A stretch of 64,000 nucleotides of DNA from the NCBI RefSeq assembly GCF_014066305.1, contig NW_023501088.1, positions 238,501-302,500 of the forward strand, read 5' to 3'. Position 1 is the stretch's first letter, and each line of letters begins with the position of its first letter. The notes under the pieces are model-generated. The model was given only the letters and a program-made list of their open reading frames with translations, had not been told where the DNA came from and searched no databases. The position numbers and the translations under genes were made by a program. Source of the DNA: Letharia columbiana. Its lineage: Eukaryota; Ascomycota; Lecanoromycetes; Lecanorales; Parmeliaceae. Below are positions 21,941-31,634 of the stretch, piece after piece.

Positions 21941-22954
21941 TCACCGCACGAACATCAGACCCCCATCGCCAAACTCTTGACCCACACTACCCTCTTCCCT
22001 CAGCATGCTCCCCAGCCATTGTTTTGCCCCTTCGACTTCCTTAGCCGCAAATTTGACAACAGTGCAGCCCCTCACATGGCAGGCCGTCCATAGCACACCG
22101 TCCTCTTTCTCCCTCAGCAATCTCTTCTTTCTCCACTCTTCCTTGGCCGTAAGCTCCTGTACGGCATCATTCGTACTAGCCCAATCCCTCCCACCAATCC
22201 TCGGCAGTGCCTGAAACTCTTCCACAAAAAAGTCCGCAAGGGCTCTGAAGAGTGGGCCTCGTAGCAGCACAGTGCCGAATACTCCCATGGCATCCATCCT
22301 ACCTTGTATACCTTTCCCATCAAGCACAACGGCATCCCTTACAAGCATCCTCTTCTTCTGCAACCCCTCGCCATAGATCTCCCATATCTCGTTCCTACCC
22401 CTCCATCCTTCAAACGCCCAGCTCTCGCCCCTCGCCTTCCGACCCTCGTTCACCCAGTCGACGAAGCCTACACTACCTCCACTCTCAACGTGAAAGATCT
22501 GTTTCTGCGCGTAGAGACTACCGGCGAAGGGCTGGACGGGGTCGGGAGCTATCCACAGCGCCGCATGACTGGACACACGGACGCCGAGATCCTGGCGCGT
22601 GGTCGGCGGAGGCCCCGTGGAAGGCTTGAAGATCTTCGTGCTACCCTGGGTCGTAAGGGTCAGGCGCGTGCCCGGGTCGAGACGGACGGAGAGATCGATG
22701 CGGTCGCCGGCCACGAGGCCGCCGCCGTAGGTGAGGAGGAAGAGGAGCGGGACGCTGGCGGGCGAGTGCGACGCATCTGGACCTGGCGGACGCGGGGGCC
22801 CAGGGGCTGGGAGTCTGTGGGGGCGCGACGGGAGGAGTTTTAGGGGATAGGTGTAGGTGAGGGTGGAGAAGGCGGGCGTGGATGGTGGGAGGAGGGTCAG
22901 ATGAATGCTGCCTTGACCGGGATGAGAGGAGGTGGGAGGGAACGGCGATGGCAT
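21941..22954 (-). CDS. ureD: Urease accessory protein UreD
   Basis: A single-exon protein of 337 residues. UreD (UreH) is the chaperone that binds apo-urease and, with UreF and UreG, delivers nickel to the active site. Family marks visible: LTYTYPLKLL near the N-terminus, LLTYGGGLVAGDRI, RLTLTTQGSTKIFK, WIAPDPVQPFAGSLYAQ, FVDWVNEGRKARGE and WEIYGEGLQKK followed by VLRGPLF-type text. Cytosolic, with no signal peptide. Codon use is GC-rich at the 5' part (22500-22900), which leaves long antisense frames open; those are shadows. Its presence implies the fungus has a nickel urease elsewhere. Start MPSPFPPTS is the only good ATG before the conserved core. Confidence 0.93.
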   Translation of the reverse strand: MPSPFPPTSSHPGQGSIHLTLLPPSTPAFSTLTYTYPLKLLPSRPHRLPAPGPPRPPGPDASHSPASVPLLFLLTYGGGLVAGDRIDLSVRLDPGTRLTLTTQGSTKIFKPSTGPPPTTRQDLGVRVSSHAALWIAPDPVQPFAGSLYAQKQIFHVESGGSVGFVDWVNEGRKARGESWAFEGWRGRNEIWEIYGEGLQKKRMLVRDAVVLDGKGIQGRMDAMGVFGTVLLRGPLFRALADFFVEEFQALPRIGGRDWASTNDAVQELTAKEEWRKKRLLREKEDGVLWTACHVRGCTVVKFAAKEVEGAKQWLGSMLREEGSVGQEFGDGGLMFVR

Positions 22955-23295
22955 CGGAACCTGCCCTTTAGGATGCCAATGAAAGCATGGACGAAAGCAC
23001 CTGGGTTTCGGCGAACAGAAGAGGGTTGTCTGCCGTAAGAAGGGGGTAAAGAGAAAATTGGCTTGCTTTGTCGACGTCTACTAACAGGTGTCACCAAGGT
23101 GTTGTTTTCCGAAGTATACTTAGCAAACGTCAAGAGCTTTCAGGCCAGTGGTAGGCTGTAAATGATGGGCTTGATGTTTATGGAAACAATAATATTTGTC
23201 CAACCTTTTCTGGATTTCGCATTCATCTATCATGATGCTGCCACGGTCTACCGGCGCCAATGCTATGCAATCGCCATTGAGGTCTCGCAGGCCAA
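22955..23295. other. Intergenic gap, ureD promoter
   Basis: 341 bp between RPC53 (ends at the right) and ureD (starts at the left), both on the minus strand. Nothing specific seen beyond promoter and terminator DNA. Confidence 0.45.
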
Positions 23296-25530
23296 TCATG
23301 AAAGCAGATCGCTCAATTCGGGTATACACACATGCCCTGGATGGGTCTGTCCCATCGCGTATCCCATTTTACCTACATCGACTTTCTCCTCCCATCTGCT
23401 CTCGTCTTCCACTTTCGTTAGCGCACTTTCAAACTCCGTCATGATCAACTCTTGCGCCAGCTTTGCGCCAGTGCCTTCTTTGCTGATTTCGAAGCTCATA
23501 CCGCCCCATGTTGCTAGCATAGAACCTTTGGCATGGATGCTGAGAGCACCTCCCCAGCCACCTGTGGGGTGGAAGGAGTCGGATGTGTAGGCGTGGGGGA
23601 CGGCAGTCTCGTGGTGTAGCTCGTCAGGATCGGGTTTAATGTTGGGTTCGTCTTTGATCTGGGTACTTAACGGGGTTCTTGAAGCTGAGGATCTTGGAGC
23701 TTCAGCTGATACTGCCTTGTTCTTTTTCTTGTCTTCGGATTTCGATGTTGCTTTTGATATGTCTCGTAGGCTAGGTACAACAGGCGGAAGCTGGAACAAA
23801 TAGACTTCTTCCTTCCCGCCTCTCTGGAAATAAGCACCCTCGTTATCCAGGTCCAGGTCGCCATCATCATCGGGAATTTTCGTAGAAGAAGCAAGCTCAG
23901 GACGGGAAGTATCCATAGGAACGTCGTTCTTTGTTAACACGATGTCCGCGATTTCTGCAAATATTTCGTCCTCTTCCTCTTCCTCAGAGACCTCTACTGG
24001 TCTGAGGCCGTGATAACCTTTGATCCTTCGAAGCCTCTCACCAGAGTGCGGAAGGGGATCTCCCTCTGGCGCTGCTCCCGGACCTTCGAGCGATGCCTGG
24101 GATTTGAGAGTGCCGTCGCTGTCGCTCACAGTAGGCCGCGTAGATGTATTGGCAAGGTCAATGTCGTCGAGCGGAACTGGCTCTGTTTCCCCATCGCCCA
24201 TGGACCTGTCAGTCAACATGACATCTCTGTCGTCTTTTGGCTCAGTTTTGATCTTGACGATGCCCTCCCGGTCGTCCTCGTCCTGATAAACACCCTTCCA
24301 TTTTCGCTCATTACGTACGAACTCCACATCCTTAGGCTTCCTTTCAGTCTTGGGTTTCGTAGCTGACAAGACGTCCGCTTCATCCCCTTCGGGCAGAAAA
24401 AGGCTACCTCCAGCCTCAGCTCGGATTTTTGCTCTACGCCGTAATTCTGCCGATGTCAGAGAACTAGCGTCTGTATTTACACCAACAGCCCGCTCCACAT
24501 GCTCTTGTCTTTGAATTCGGACAGGCATGAGATTGCTACCGGGTACCCGCGGCGTTGCTTCATGCCGCTTCCCTTTCGAAATACGGGAGGGCTGAACTGG
24601 CTCCTCATCCTCATCCTCAGATGAGACGAGGTTGATGATGTTGATATCTTCGATGTTGACTCGTTCTCCTCCATCAGAATCCAGCTCGCCTTCGGAAGAA
24701 ACGTAGGTTGGGCCTTGATCCTCCTTTTTGACTTTCGTCCGCTTTGGTTTGGAGGTTGACGAACTCATAATCACGTCTCCATCTCTGTCCTTTTCTGGCT
24801 TCACAGCGGGCTCCTTCTTGACGCGGGACGTACCACTGGTAGAAACTGCCTCGGACGGGCCTGCATTTCCTGCTCGAAAACCCCCGCCACGCCTGTTTCT
24901 GCTCATAGCTGCTTCCTGTATCGTACTCCCACCTAGATGCCCACTAGCTTCATGACTGAGATTGAACCTTTCGTTCTTCCATTTGCTCATGTCGCCAAAG
25001 CCTCCGCGCTGTCCACGTCCTCTTCCTCTGCCATAATTTCCACCTCGGTCGCTCGTAGATGACGTTCCTTCTACGGCTTGCCTTGCTGCCCTTCGCACAG
25101 CTTCAGCCTTCTCTTCAGCTTCTCGCTCCTCTTTGCTGCGGCGAATGAAAGATTTGGGCTTAAATTTGAGACCAGTGGGTCGATTGTCTAAGCCATCTGC
25201 TACACTTGAGTTGGAAGCAGGGTTCGGTGAGTTTCGCGGCAAGGCAGATTTTAGTCGTTGCACCGAGCGTCTGGGAGGTGGAGAGCCCGCGACTACGGTC
25301 GGTGTGGATGCTGATACATCTCGAGAAGTGAAAATTTCAGGCTGTGTCTCTGGTACATCCGTCTGTTCTGCGTTGCCAGATCCAGATATATCTTGGACCT
25401 CGTTGTCATCGTTGGCTAGAGCTTCCTTGGATGAAGGTGTGCTCACAACGTCCAGGGACTCATACTCTTGTGTGGTGTCTCGATTTTTCCGAGCGGATTG
25501 CCTTGGACGTGGTATGATCTTTGGAGGCAT
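23296..25530 (-). CDS. RPC53: RNA polymerase III subunit C53 (RPC4 family)
   Basis: A single-exon frame of 744 residues starting MPPKIIPRPRQSARK. The N-terminal two thirds are disordered and charged with a Gly/Arg patch (YGRGRGRGQRGGFGDMSKWK) and the conserved FKPKSFIRRSKEEREA helix. The RPC4 signature is at the C-terminus: EGAYFQRGGKEEVYLFQLPP, VVPSLRDI, then GGWGGALSIHAKGSMLATWGG and a final VCIPELSDLL. In yeast the C53/C37 pair works in transcription termination and reinitiation by polymerase III in the nucleus. The protein is longer than yeast Rpc53 (422 residues) because of the disordered part, as is common in filamentous fungi. A non-ATG in-frame extension upstream was ignored. Confidence 0.9.
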   Translation of the reverse strand: MPPKIIPRPRQSARKNRDTTQEYESLDVVSTPSSKEALANDDNEVQDISGSGNAEQTDVPETQPEIFTSRDVSASTPTVVAGSPPPRRSVQRLKSALPRNSPNPASNSSVADGLDNRPTGLKFKPKSFIRRSKEEREAEEKAEAVRRAARQAVEGTSSTSDRGGNYGRGRGRGQRGGFGDMSKWKNERFNLSHEASGHLGGSTIQEAAMSRNRRGGGFRAGNAGPSEAVSTSGTSRVKKEPAVKPEKDRDGDVIMSSSTSKPKRTKVKKEDQGPTYVSSEGELDSDGGERVNIEDINIINLVSSEDEDEEPVQPSRISKGKRHEATPRVPGSNLMPVRIQRQEHVERAVGVNTDASSLTSAELRRRAKIRAEAGGSLFLPEGDEADVLSATKPKTERKPKDVEFVRNERKWKGVYQDEDDREGIVKIKTEPKDDRDVMLTDRSMGDGETEPVPLDDIDLANTSTRPTVSDSDGTLKSQASLEGPGAAPEGDPLPHSGERLRRIKGYHGLRPVEVSEEEEEDEIFAEIADIVLTKNDVPMDTSRPELASSTKIPDDDGDLDLDNEGAYFQRGGKEEVYLFQLPPVVPSLRDISKATSKSEDKKKNKAVSAEAPRSSASRTPLSTQIKDEPNIKPDPDELHHETAVPHAYTSDSFHPTGGWGGALSIHAKGSMLATWGGMSFEISKEGTGAKLAQELIMTEFESALTKVEDESRWEEKVDVGKMGYAMGQTHPGHVCIPELSDLLS

Positions 25531-26527
25531 TGTGGACGTATATAAGTGTATTGATATTTGGAAACTATCTGCTCGCACATTCTGACTAATACGTCTATGG
25601 TGCCTTATGATTGGTTTAGGGCAAGGATATATCTGTGAAGCGAGGTAAAACGATCATTGCCCACAGCGGACTAGTGCAGTTAAGGCCAGCGTCTCCGTGC
25701 GCGCTTATTTCAACGTCCTGTCGATCAAACGAAAATATGCAAAGAAATAAAGTGATGTAATTGGAAGGGCATCTAGAACCTTTACAGATAATCTACATTG
25801 TACATGTAGGTATTTAATAATGTGTGATTGCTGATTGACTACTATCAAGATTCGTGTACAATCGTTTGCCTGTCCCTTAGAGCGCCCTCACCAAACTTGC
25901 GCCAGCCACAAACCTTTCTCCTGTCTGTCGCCTCTTTGCTCTCCGGTCATTGGCTCTTCATCAACATTACGCTGGCATCATGAAAAAACACGACAGACAA
26001 AAAATGGCTTTTGATAGCGAGAAAGAGCAAAACATGAGATGGCAGCCTAGCTTGAGACTCGGTAGGTCCGAAAGGAATGATGCTTATCCAACATACCATC
26101 CGAGTAGTCGAAGAGAATCTGAATGGAGACAGCCATGATGGATGTGGACACCGGTGTTGCTGCAAAGCGGATATTAAGACATATTGTAGAACGTTGAGCG
26201 CAGTTTCAGGCTCCATAAAGGTTTCGTAGCCGATAATACTTGGGTAGATGGTAGTCGCCCCTTGAGAATACTGGTACGAATTGCAGTTAAGAACACGCGG
26301 CAAAGTCCCCCTGGAAACCGCAGTATCTTCGACGGTCGAGAAAGGTCTGATCCGAAAAATCGTCAATCAGCATGCCATGTATACAGCCAAGCCACCCAAG
26401 CAAGTTCCGGAAATCTGTAGTCCAGCGAAGCGAAGGCGACAATCATGGGTGGTTTGTTCCGGTTAACATCTGTGACGTGCCCCGCAATACCGCTCGGAAC
26501 GTAGTCGAAGAAGCGCCTGCCCAACTA
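25531..26527. other. Intergenic region upstream of RPC53
   Basis: About 1 kb between two minus-strand genes. Small frames at 25950-26460 lack family features and overlap on both strands. I see no RNA gene. Confidence 0.45.
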
Positions 26528-28793
26528 CTAACGCTTTCTCTTCTTGCTCTTCTCCTGACCACCAGCCATACCATCCAGAATTGCACCTGCCTCTTCGGTC
26601 TCATTGGGTGTAGAGATGTCCTGGGCGTCTTTCTTGACAGCCACACCCATGTGTCTCCCGAACCGACCTTTACGACCGTTACCTTCGTCTTCGCTGATAC
26701 ACCCTTCAGCTCCGATACCAGCATCTTTGCAGCGCTGGCAGGGGCGTTGACGATCGCACCCTTTCTTGCTCTTTCTGCAGCGTTGGCAGCGTGGCTTAGA
26801 AGACAAGTCTTCGTCGCCTTGGTGCTGGAAGTTGACGGTCGACGCAGAAGATGTCTTGCGCGAGGGGGGAGGAAGCGAGGCGGGTGAAGGAGGCACCTTT
26901 GCTGTAGAGGGAAGTGGAGACGGCTTAGCCTTCTTCGCGTTGGCTGTTGCCTTCGACTTGGACACCTTGGAAGTGTTCTTCAACGAGCTGACGCTGCTCG
27001 CCTTTGACATGTTGCGATGCCTCGATCCAGGTACTTTCGTTTTGACAGCTGGACCGAAATCAGTGGCCACGTCATCTGGCTCGCTCTTGAACAGTCCATC
27101 CTTCTTATCGTCATACACGTAGTCCCCGTCTACCTCGTCACCGCTGGGCTCGGTGCTATCCGTGCTGGGCAGGCCATCATTAAGGTGCTTGTGATGCCTT
27201 CTGATGGCATTTGGCCGGAGCACTGGGCTGGCTTCCAGCTTTGGCTGAGCTGGAAGAGCTGGAAGAGAAGGTCGTTCTGCATCTTCACCATCGTCGTCAC
27301 TATTGCTGGTGGCGGATGAGGCAGCGTCAGCGCGTCCACTGAACGCATCATCCAACGTTGATGCCGAAGTGCGTCCGTGAGAGATATTTGAAGCGTCGCC
27401 GAGTCGCATGAGCTGCAAGGCCACATCCTCATCGGAGATACAACTGGCTATGGTCGGATCAGGGGTAGGCAGTATTCCAAAACCTTGTGCGCGAGGAATC
27501 ATTCCATTGGACATGCGAGTAGATAGACTTGGTGCGTTTGCACGGTCACGGAGACGGCGTCCAGTTTGAGGTGCTGGAGGAGCATTGGAAGGATATTTGT
27601 TCTGAGGAATAATTCCGTACGTATGCTCACCGTGCCCATAGCTCTGTGGTGACTGCAGAGGCTGGCTGTAGGTAAAGTGTCGTTGAGTCGGGCGGGCGAA
27701 TGGAGAAGGGTTGTCCTGTCCATTGGAGCGTCTCTGTGGAGAGATCGAGGATATGGAGTTAGGGGCAGGCACCTGAGGTGGCACAAACAGAGGTAGCTCC
27801 TGCAAAGTGCGTGCGGTTAGCCAAGTCATGTGGACTAGGTGTCCTATCAGCTGTATCACTTACAGAGCTCTCAAACTTTGCCCTCTTCCTTCTGTTGCCC
27901 TCGAGGATGTTATTAAGACTGATATCTGCACTTGCGAGCTGCTCGCTTCTGGCTTTGCGAGAGCTGGATACAGAGCCTCCTTCGCCATCACTACTGCTGT
28001 AGCCTTTCATGGTGTCGCTATTGAGATCGTTGAGCTGTCCTTGGAAGCTATCCTCCCGGCTTATCAGGCCCGATCGAGAACGAGCTTTTTGCGCAGAGAC
28101 ACTACGACGACCCCTGCTGGGACGTGGAGATGCACTCTGCTTTCGAGACACTCGGGATGCTGGTCGTGACGTGGGTTGCCCATAGTTCAGTATCTGCGAG
28201 GGCTGAGGGGGGGGCATTTGAAAGCCTTCATCGAGATGAAGAAGCCTCTGTGCATTGATAGGCGATGCCGAGTGATTTTGAATGTGGCCCTGCTGCTGCC
28301 ATGCCTGCGAGTAATCAGGAATGACTCGAACGTAGACGACCATATTATTTTGGAAGTTCTCATATCTCGCAATGAGTGTGTTCCCATGGTCATCCTCGAA
28401 ACTGACGCCGTTTGCGGCACCTTCGTAAAGCCCGTAGAAATTCTTGACAGTGGTCACAATCGAGTCGGTGGTATCATGGGGAAAGATTTGCACCCTCATT
28501 GGCAGTCTTGCTCGATGATTGGTGGCACCATCGAACAGCAGTTCGAATGCGACGTTCTTAGGCGCGGGACTGGCAGGGGAAACACTGTAGCCTGTTGGAG
28601 TATTGTTGCCGTAACCCTGACTGACGGGCGGGGTAGCGAAACGATGACCGTCGAGAGACATGTTATTGGACATGACAGAGTGACGTGTAGGGTATTGATG
28701 CAACCGCTGTGTCTCTGGGGGTGTAGTCTCCGCGGCCTGTTGAGAGCGAGAAGGTCGTGGAGGGTCATGGGATAGGAGATTGGCAACGTCCAT
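26528..28793 (-). CDS. Putative regulator with N-terminal ubiquitin/PB1-like region and C-terminal Zn2Cys6 cluster
   Basis: Two exons, 28793-27864 and 27799-26528, with a 64-bp intron (branch site GGCTAAC); 733 residues. Start MDVANLLSHDPPRPSR. Residues 81-160 form a compact conserved segment (VAFELLFDGA, LPMRVQIFPHDTTD, IVTTVKNFYGLYEG, NTLIARYENFQNNM, VVYVRVIPD) whose pattern recalls PB1 or ubiquitin-like folds. Disordered Ser/Pro-rich sequence follows with SRKQSASPRPSRGRRS. The binuclear cluster is at the C-terminus, residues 648-677: C-x2-C-x6-C-x5-C-x2-C-x9-C, with basic residues between the second and third Cys as in Gal4-type DNA-binding domains, then GNGRKGRFGRHMGV and a KSKKRKR tail. 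No fungal_trans middle-homology region is visible. Likely a nuclear transcription factor; target unknown. An in-frame extension to 28913 is possible but less likely. Confidence 0.85.
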
Positions 28794-31634
28794 TGTGGGA
28801 CGCAGGTCTTTGGAAGATTGCGATGAAGGACTGTTGTCGGCAAAGAGTCTTGACTTGTGGCTGGAATGAGAAGAGGGATGGAGCGGGCGGCCGCAACGGC
28901 TCTGATTGATCAAGAACGACCGACTACCTAAGAAAAGGAATGTTAGTGACTGGTCTTCTATACTATTGGTCGTATATTGAAAGCCACAAAAGTAGTCGGA
29001 CTGGTTGGGCAGTCATGGCCAGGCGACGGCTCGGGGAAGAGTCGGTTTCGCAAGTCAAGGGATGAGGTGCATGAAGAGGGTGGAGATTGCAAAATGTAAT
29101 ATTATGGATCGCATACCTAGTTGTAACCACCCTGCTCACACCAGAGGCTTCGGAAAGGATCTATGTTGCTGTTGATACCAGTCCCCTCAGATGTGTGTTG
29201 TTGGCTGCCGTCTTCAGCACCGAGTCAGCGTCAACAAAGACTCTGGAATACGAGAGCCGATGTTTTGACTTTATTGATGCTAGGCTCTGTGATCAAGATC
29301 CATAGGACGCAACCAAGGTAATGGATGGCTTGAAGTGGGGAGAGACGTTTGTTGATGCGAGGGCGATGGGTTGAAGGAGAAAGAGAGAGGAAGAGAGAGA
29401 GAGTAGCAAGCGAACTCAACAAACCCTGCACAGCACCAACTGACTTATGCAATCGGCATAATCTGATAACAGACAATTCAAGGAATGAAATCACCTCTCG
29501 AGACGGAGTTTGCCTTTATTTACTACGTTCTCTACTAGGTATTGTACATGGTCTATCTAGGGAAGCTGTCCTGTGCACAGGTAGGAAACGCCGGCCATGT
29601 CGAATGGGCATGGTCTGTAGATATACTTGTATATTTTGAGCATTGACTGGCAAGCGGCGGCCTCTACATAAAGAGCAAGCTGCACGGATAGTCAGGCGGC
29701 GGAGATGATTGGGCCCGAATGCAACTGGCCCAGTGGGTAGAAGCTAAAGTTTTAGGAGGAGTCTCAGGTAAAGCGGAAGGTGGGTGGAAGTGGGACGCTG
29801 AAATGCAATCGAGCCAATGGTGATGTGAGGGGGCTGCATACCAGCTTGGTGCCAGCGAAATAAAGCCGCTGGTTGGAAATACCTTCCCTTGCCCGATACG
29901 AGTCAAGCTTATGCGCCGACTCCTTCCAAGTTGCAGAGAGTGATATTTATACCTCGACCGAAGCACCAAAGTCTTAGGTACAACGCTTGGCTTCTCCACG
30001 GCAAGCGAGCTCGAATGTCTTCCTCAGCGTGCTCAGTAGTCAGTACTACTTTTAATATTGTTACAGCGTATGCAGCCTCCAATTTCAATCTTCCAAAATC
30101 AAACATTCACCATACGATTGAGCGGTTGACGAATAATCCGGCCGGAGCTTGAAACGACAGGAGTCTCAATGCCATGCGCCGCAAAAATCCTGTCAGTCTC
30201 GGATACCCTCGGTAGATGTCCGAGAAAGTGTTTGGTGAGATAAATTGACCAGGAGAAAGAGAGAAAGAGAGAGAGGGAGAGAGCAAAGCGAAGAGTTGTG
30301 CAGTCGCATTGGTGCAAATGATGGGCTTATGATTTCACAAGACCAAGCCATACTTATTATTGTATCACCAATGGGCCATTAGCAATTGGCAATAATTGAT
30401 GGCTTTGATGCGCAGGATCTACACTCGCTCTCGCTACACGTACACTAGAGTACTTTTACTCTTAAGCATGCCAAACATCGCTCGCCACTACTGACTTTTT
30501 TACTCCGCTGCCGCCGCAATAATAATATGGAGCAGCAGTAGCACGCCTAGAATATCCCCCCCCCCCGATTTATTAGACCCTTGGGCCGATAACGACATTT
30601 GTGCACAACCATCGTGATTGCTTTTTCATCTACGGCTACTTACTTCCTATACAGCACGTATTCGGTTAGATACTGGACATTGCTATTTGCCCTGTCTCAT
30701 TCGACCAACCTCTCGTGTGGACAGGCAACAAAAGGCATCTCGGTCGCAACATAAGATAAAGGATCAAGGATGGGAACTAGGATTTTCCCAACTAAAGTAT
30801 CTAATAAGTAGGTAGAGATGCCCGAGATGAAGAAGCTTTCGGGCCACGGGGTAGGCTGTGCACTTCATAGGTAGAAGCATGCGGGAGGAGACAATCGAAT
30901 TGGCCGAGGTGGGCGGTTATCCCATCTCTAGTCGATGCTTAGGTATCTTGTCACGAGAGGAGTCTTCAAACCTCACAGCACAAGCGGTGGACCGTTCAAC
31001 TGAAATATCAGTATAAGGTGCGCCTTGATTCTGGGAGCCCGCCAAAATGCGTGGGGTTGTATCTGCGGAAATCATCACGTGACTTGGAGCGTATTTGGTG
31101 TAGAAGGAAGGCGCGACAGGGACAAAAAAGCATTCATCCTGGTAACAGGGCTCTGAAGCCATGATTGACCTCCAACAGGCTCTGGATAGGGTCGCAAAGT
31201 GTATATAATGATTCGACCGGTAAAAACATCTCATACCAGCTTCTAGACATCGCTTGCGACACTTCTTGAATGTTCAAGCATCGTGAGAGGGACGCGGCTG
31301 TAAATAGAGTTAGCAATTAGAGTGATCACTAGCGCGTTCTATCGTCGGGGCAACCCCTGCTCAGTTGGGAATCAACAATAACCCGTCTGCGACTGCGAGT
31401 CGCAGCTTTCTGAGAAGCACATCTTACCACATCATCTTATTCTGAACACAAGCATTGTTTTGGGCTTGCTCATTGCACCTCGTCAAGCTTAGTGGTCCGT
31501 ATACTAATGTCTGGCCCCGTCAGATTTGTCCACTGATAGAGAAAAAAGCCAGATCGCGGTTTGGAGGGAGGAACACGAGAGCTTCCCCGAGCATCCAGAA
31601 TACACTCGAGGAGCTTTGAACGCGTCGACACATC
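28794..31634. promoter_or_regulatory. Long gene-free divergent promoter region
   Basis: 2.8 kb between the Zn2Cys6 gene (-) and the cyclin gene (+), with no convincing coding frame. Two GA-rich tracts (CT-rich in the sense of the left gene) sit at about 29367-29405 and 30253-30292; such pyrimidine tracts are common just upstream of fungal transcription starts. A TTTTCTTAG acceptor-like site on the minus strand near 28926 hints at a spliced 5' leader. A run of C (30556-30566) and AT-rich DNA near 30350-30400 are the only other landmarks. Confidence 0.4.

Noticed and set aside
22252..22843. Long plus-strand frames opposite ureD
   Set aside because: They follow from GC-rich codon use of ureD; the Arg/Pro/Gly-rich translations match no family.
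13849..22954. A metabolic gene cluster (dehydrogenase, GH128, ureD)
   Set aside because: The functions are unrelated, genes like SCC3 lie between them, and there is no backbone enzyme, transporter or cluster regulator.
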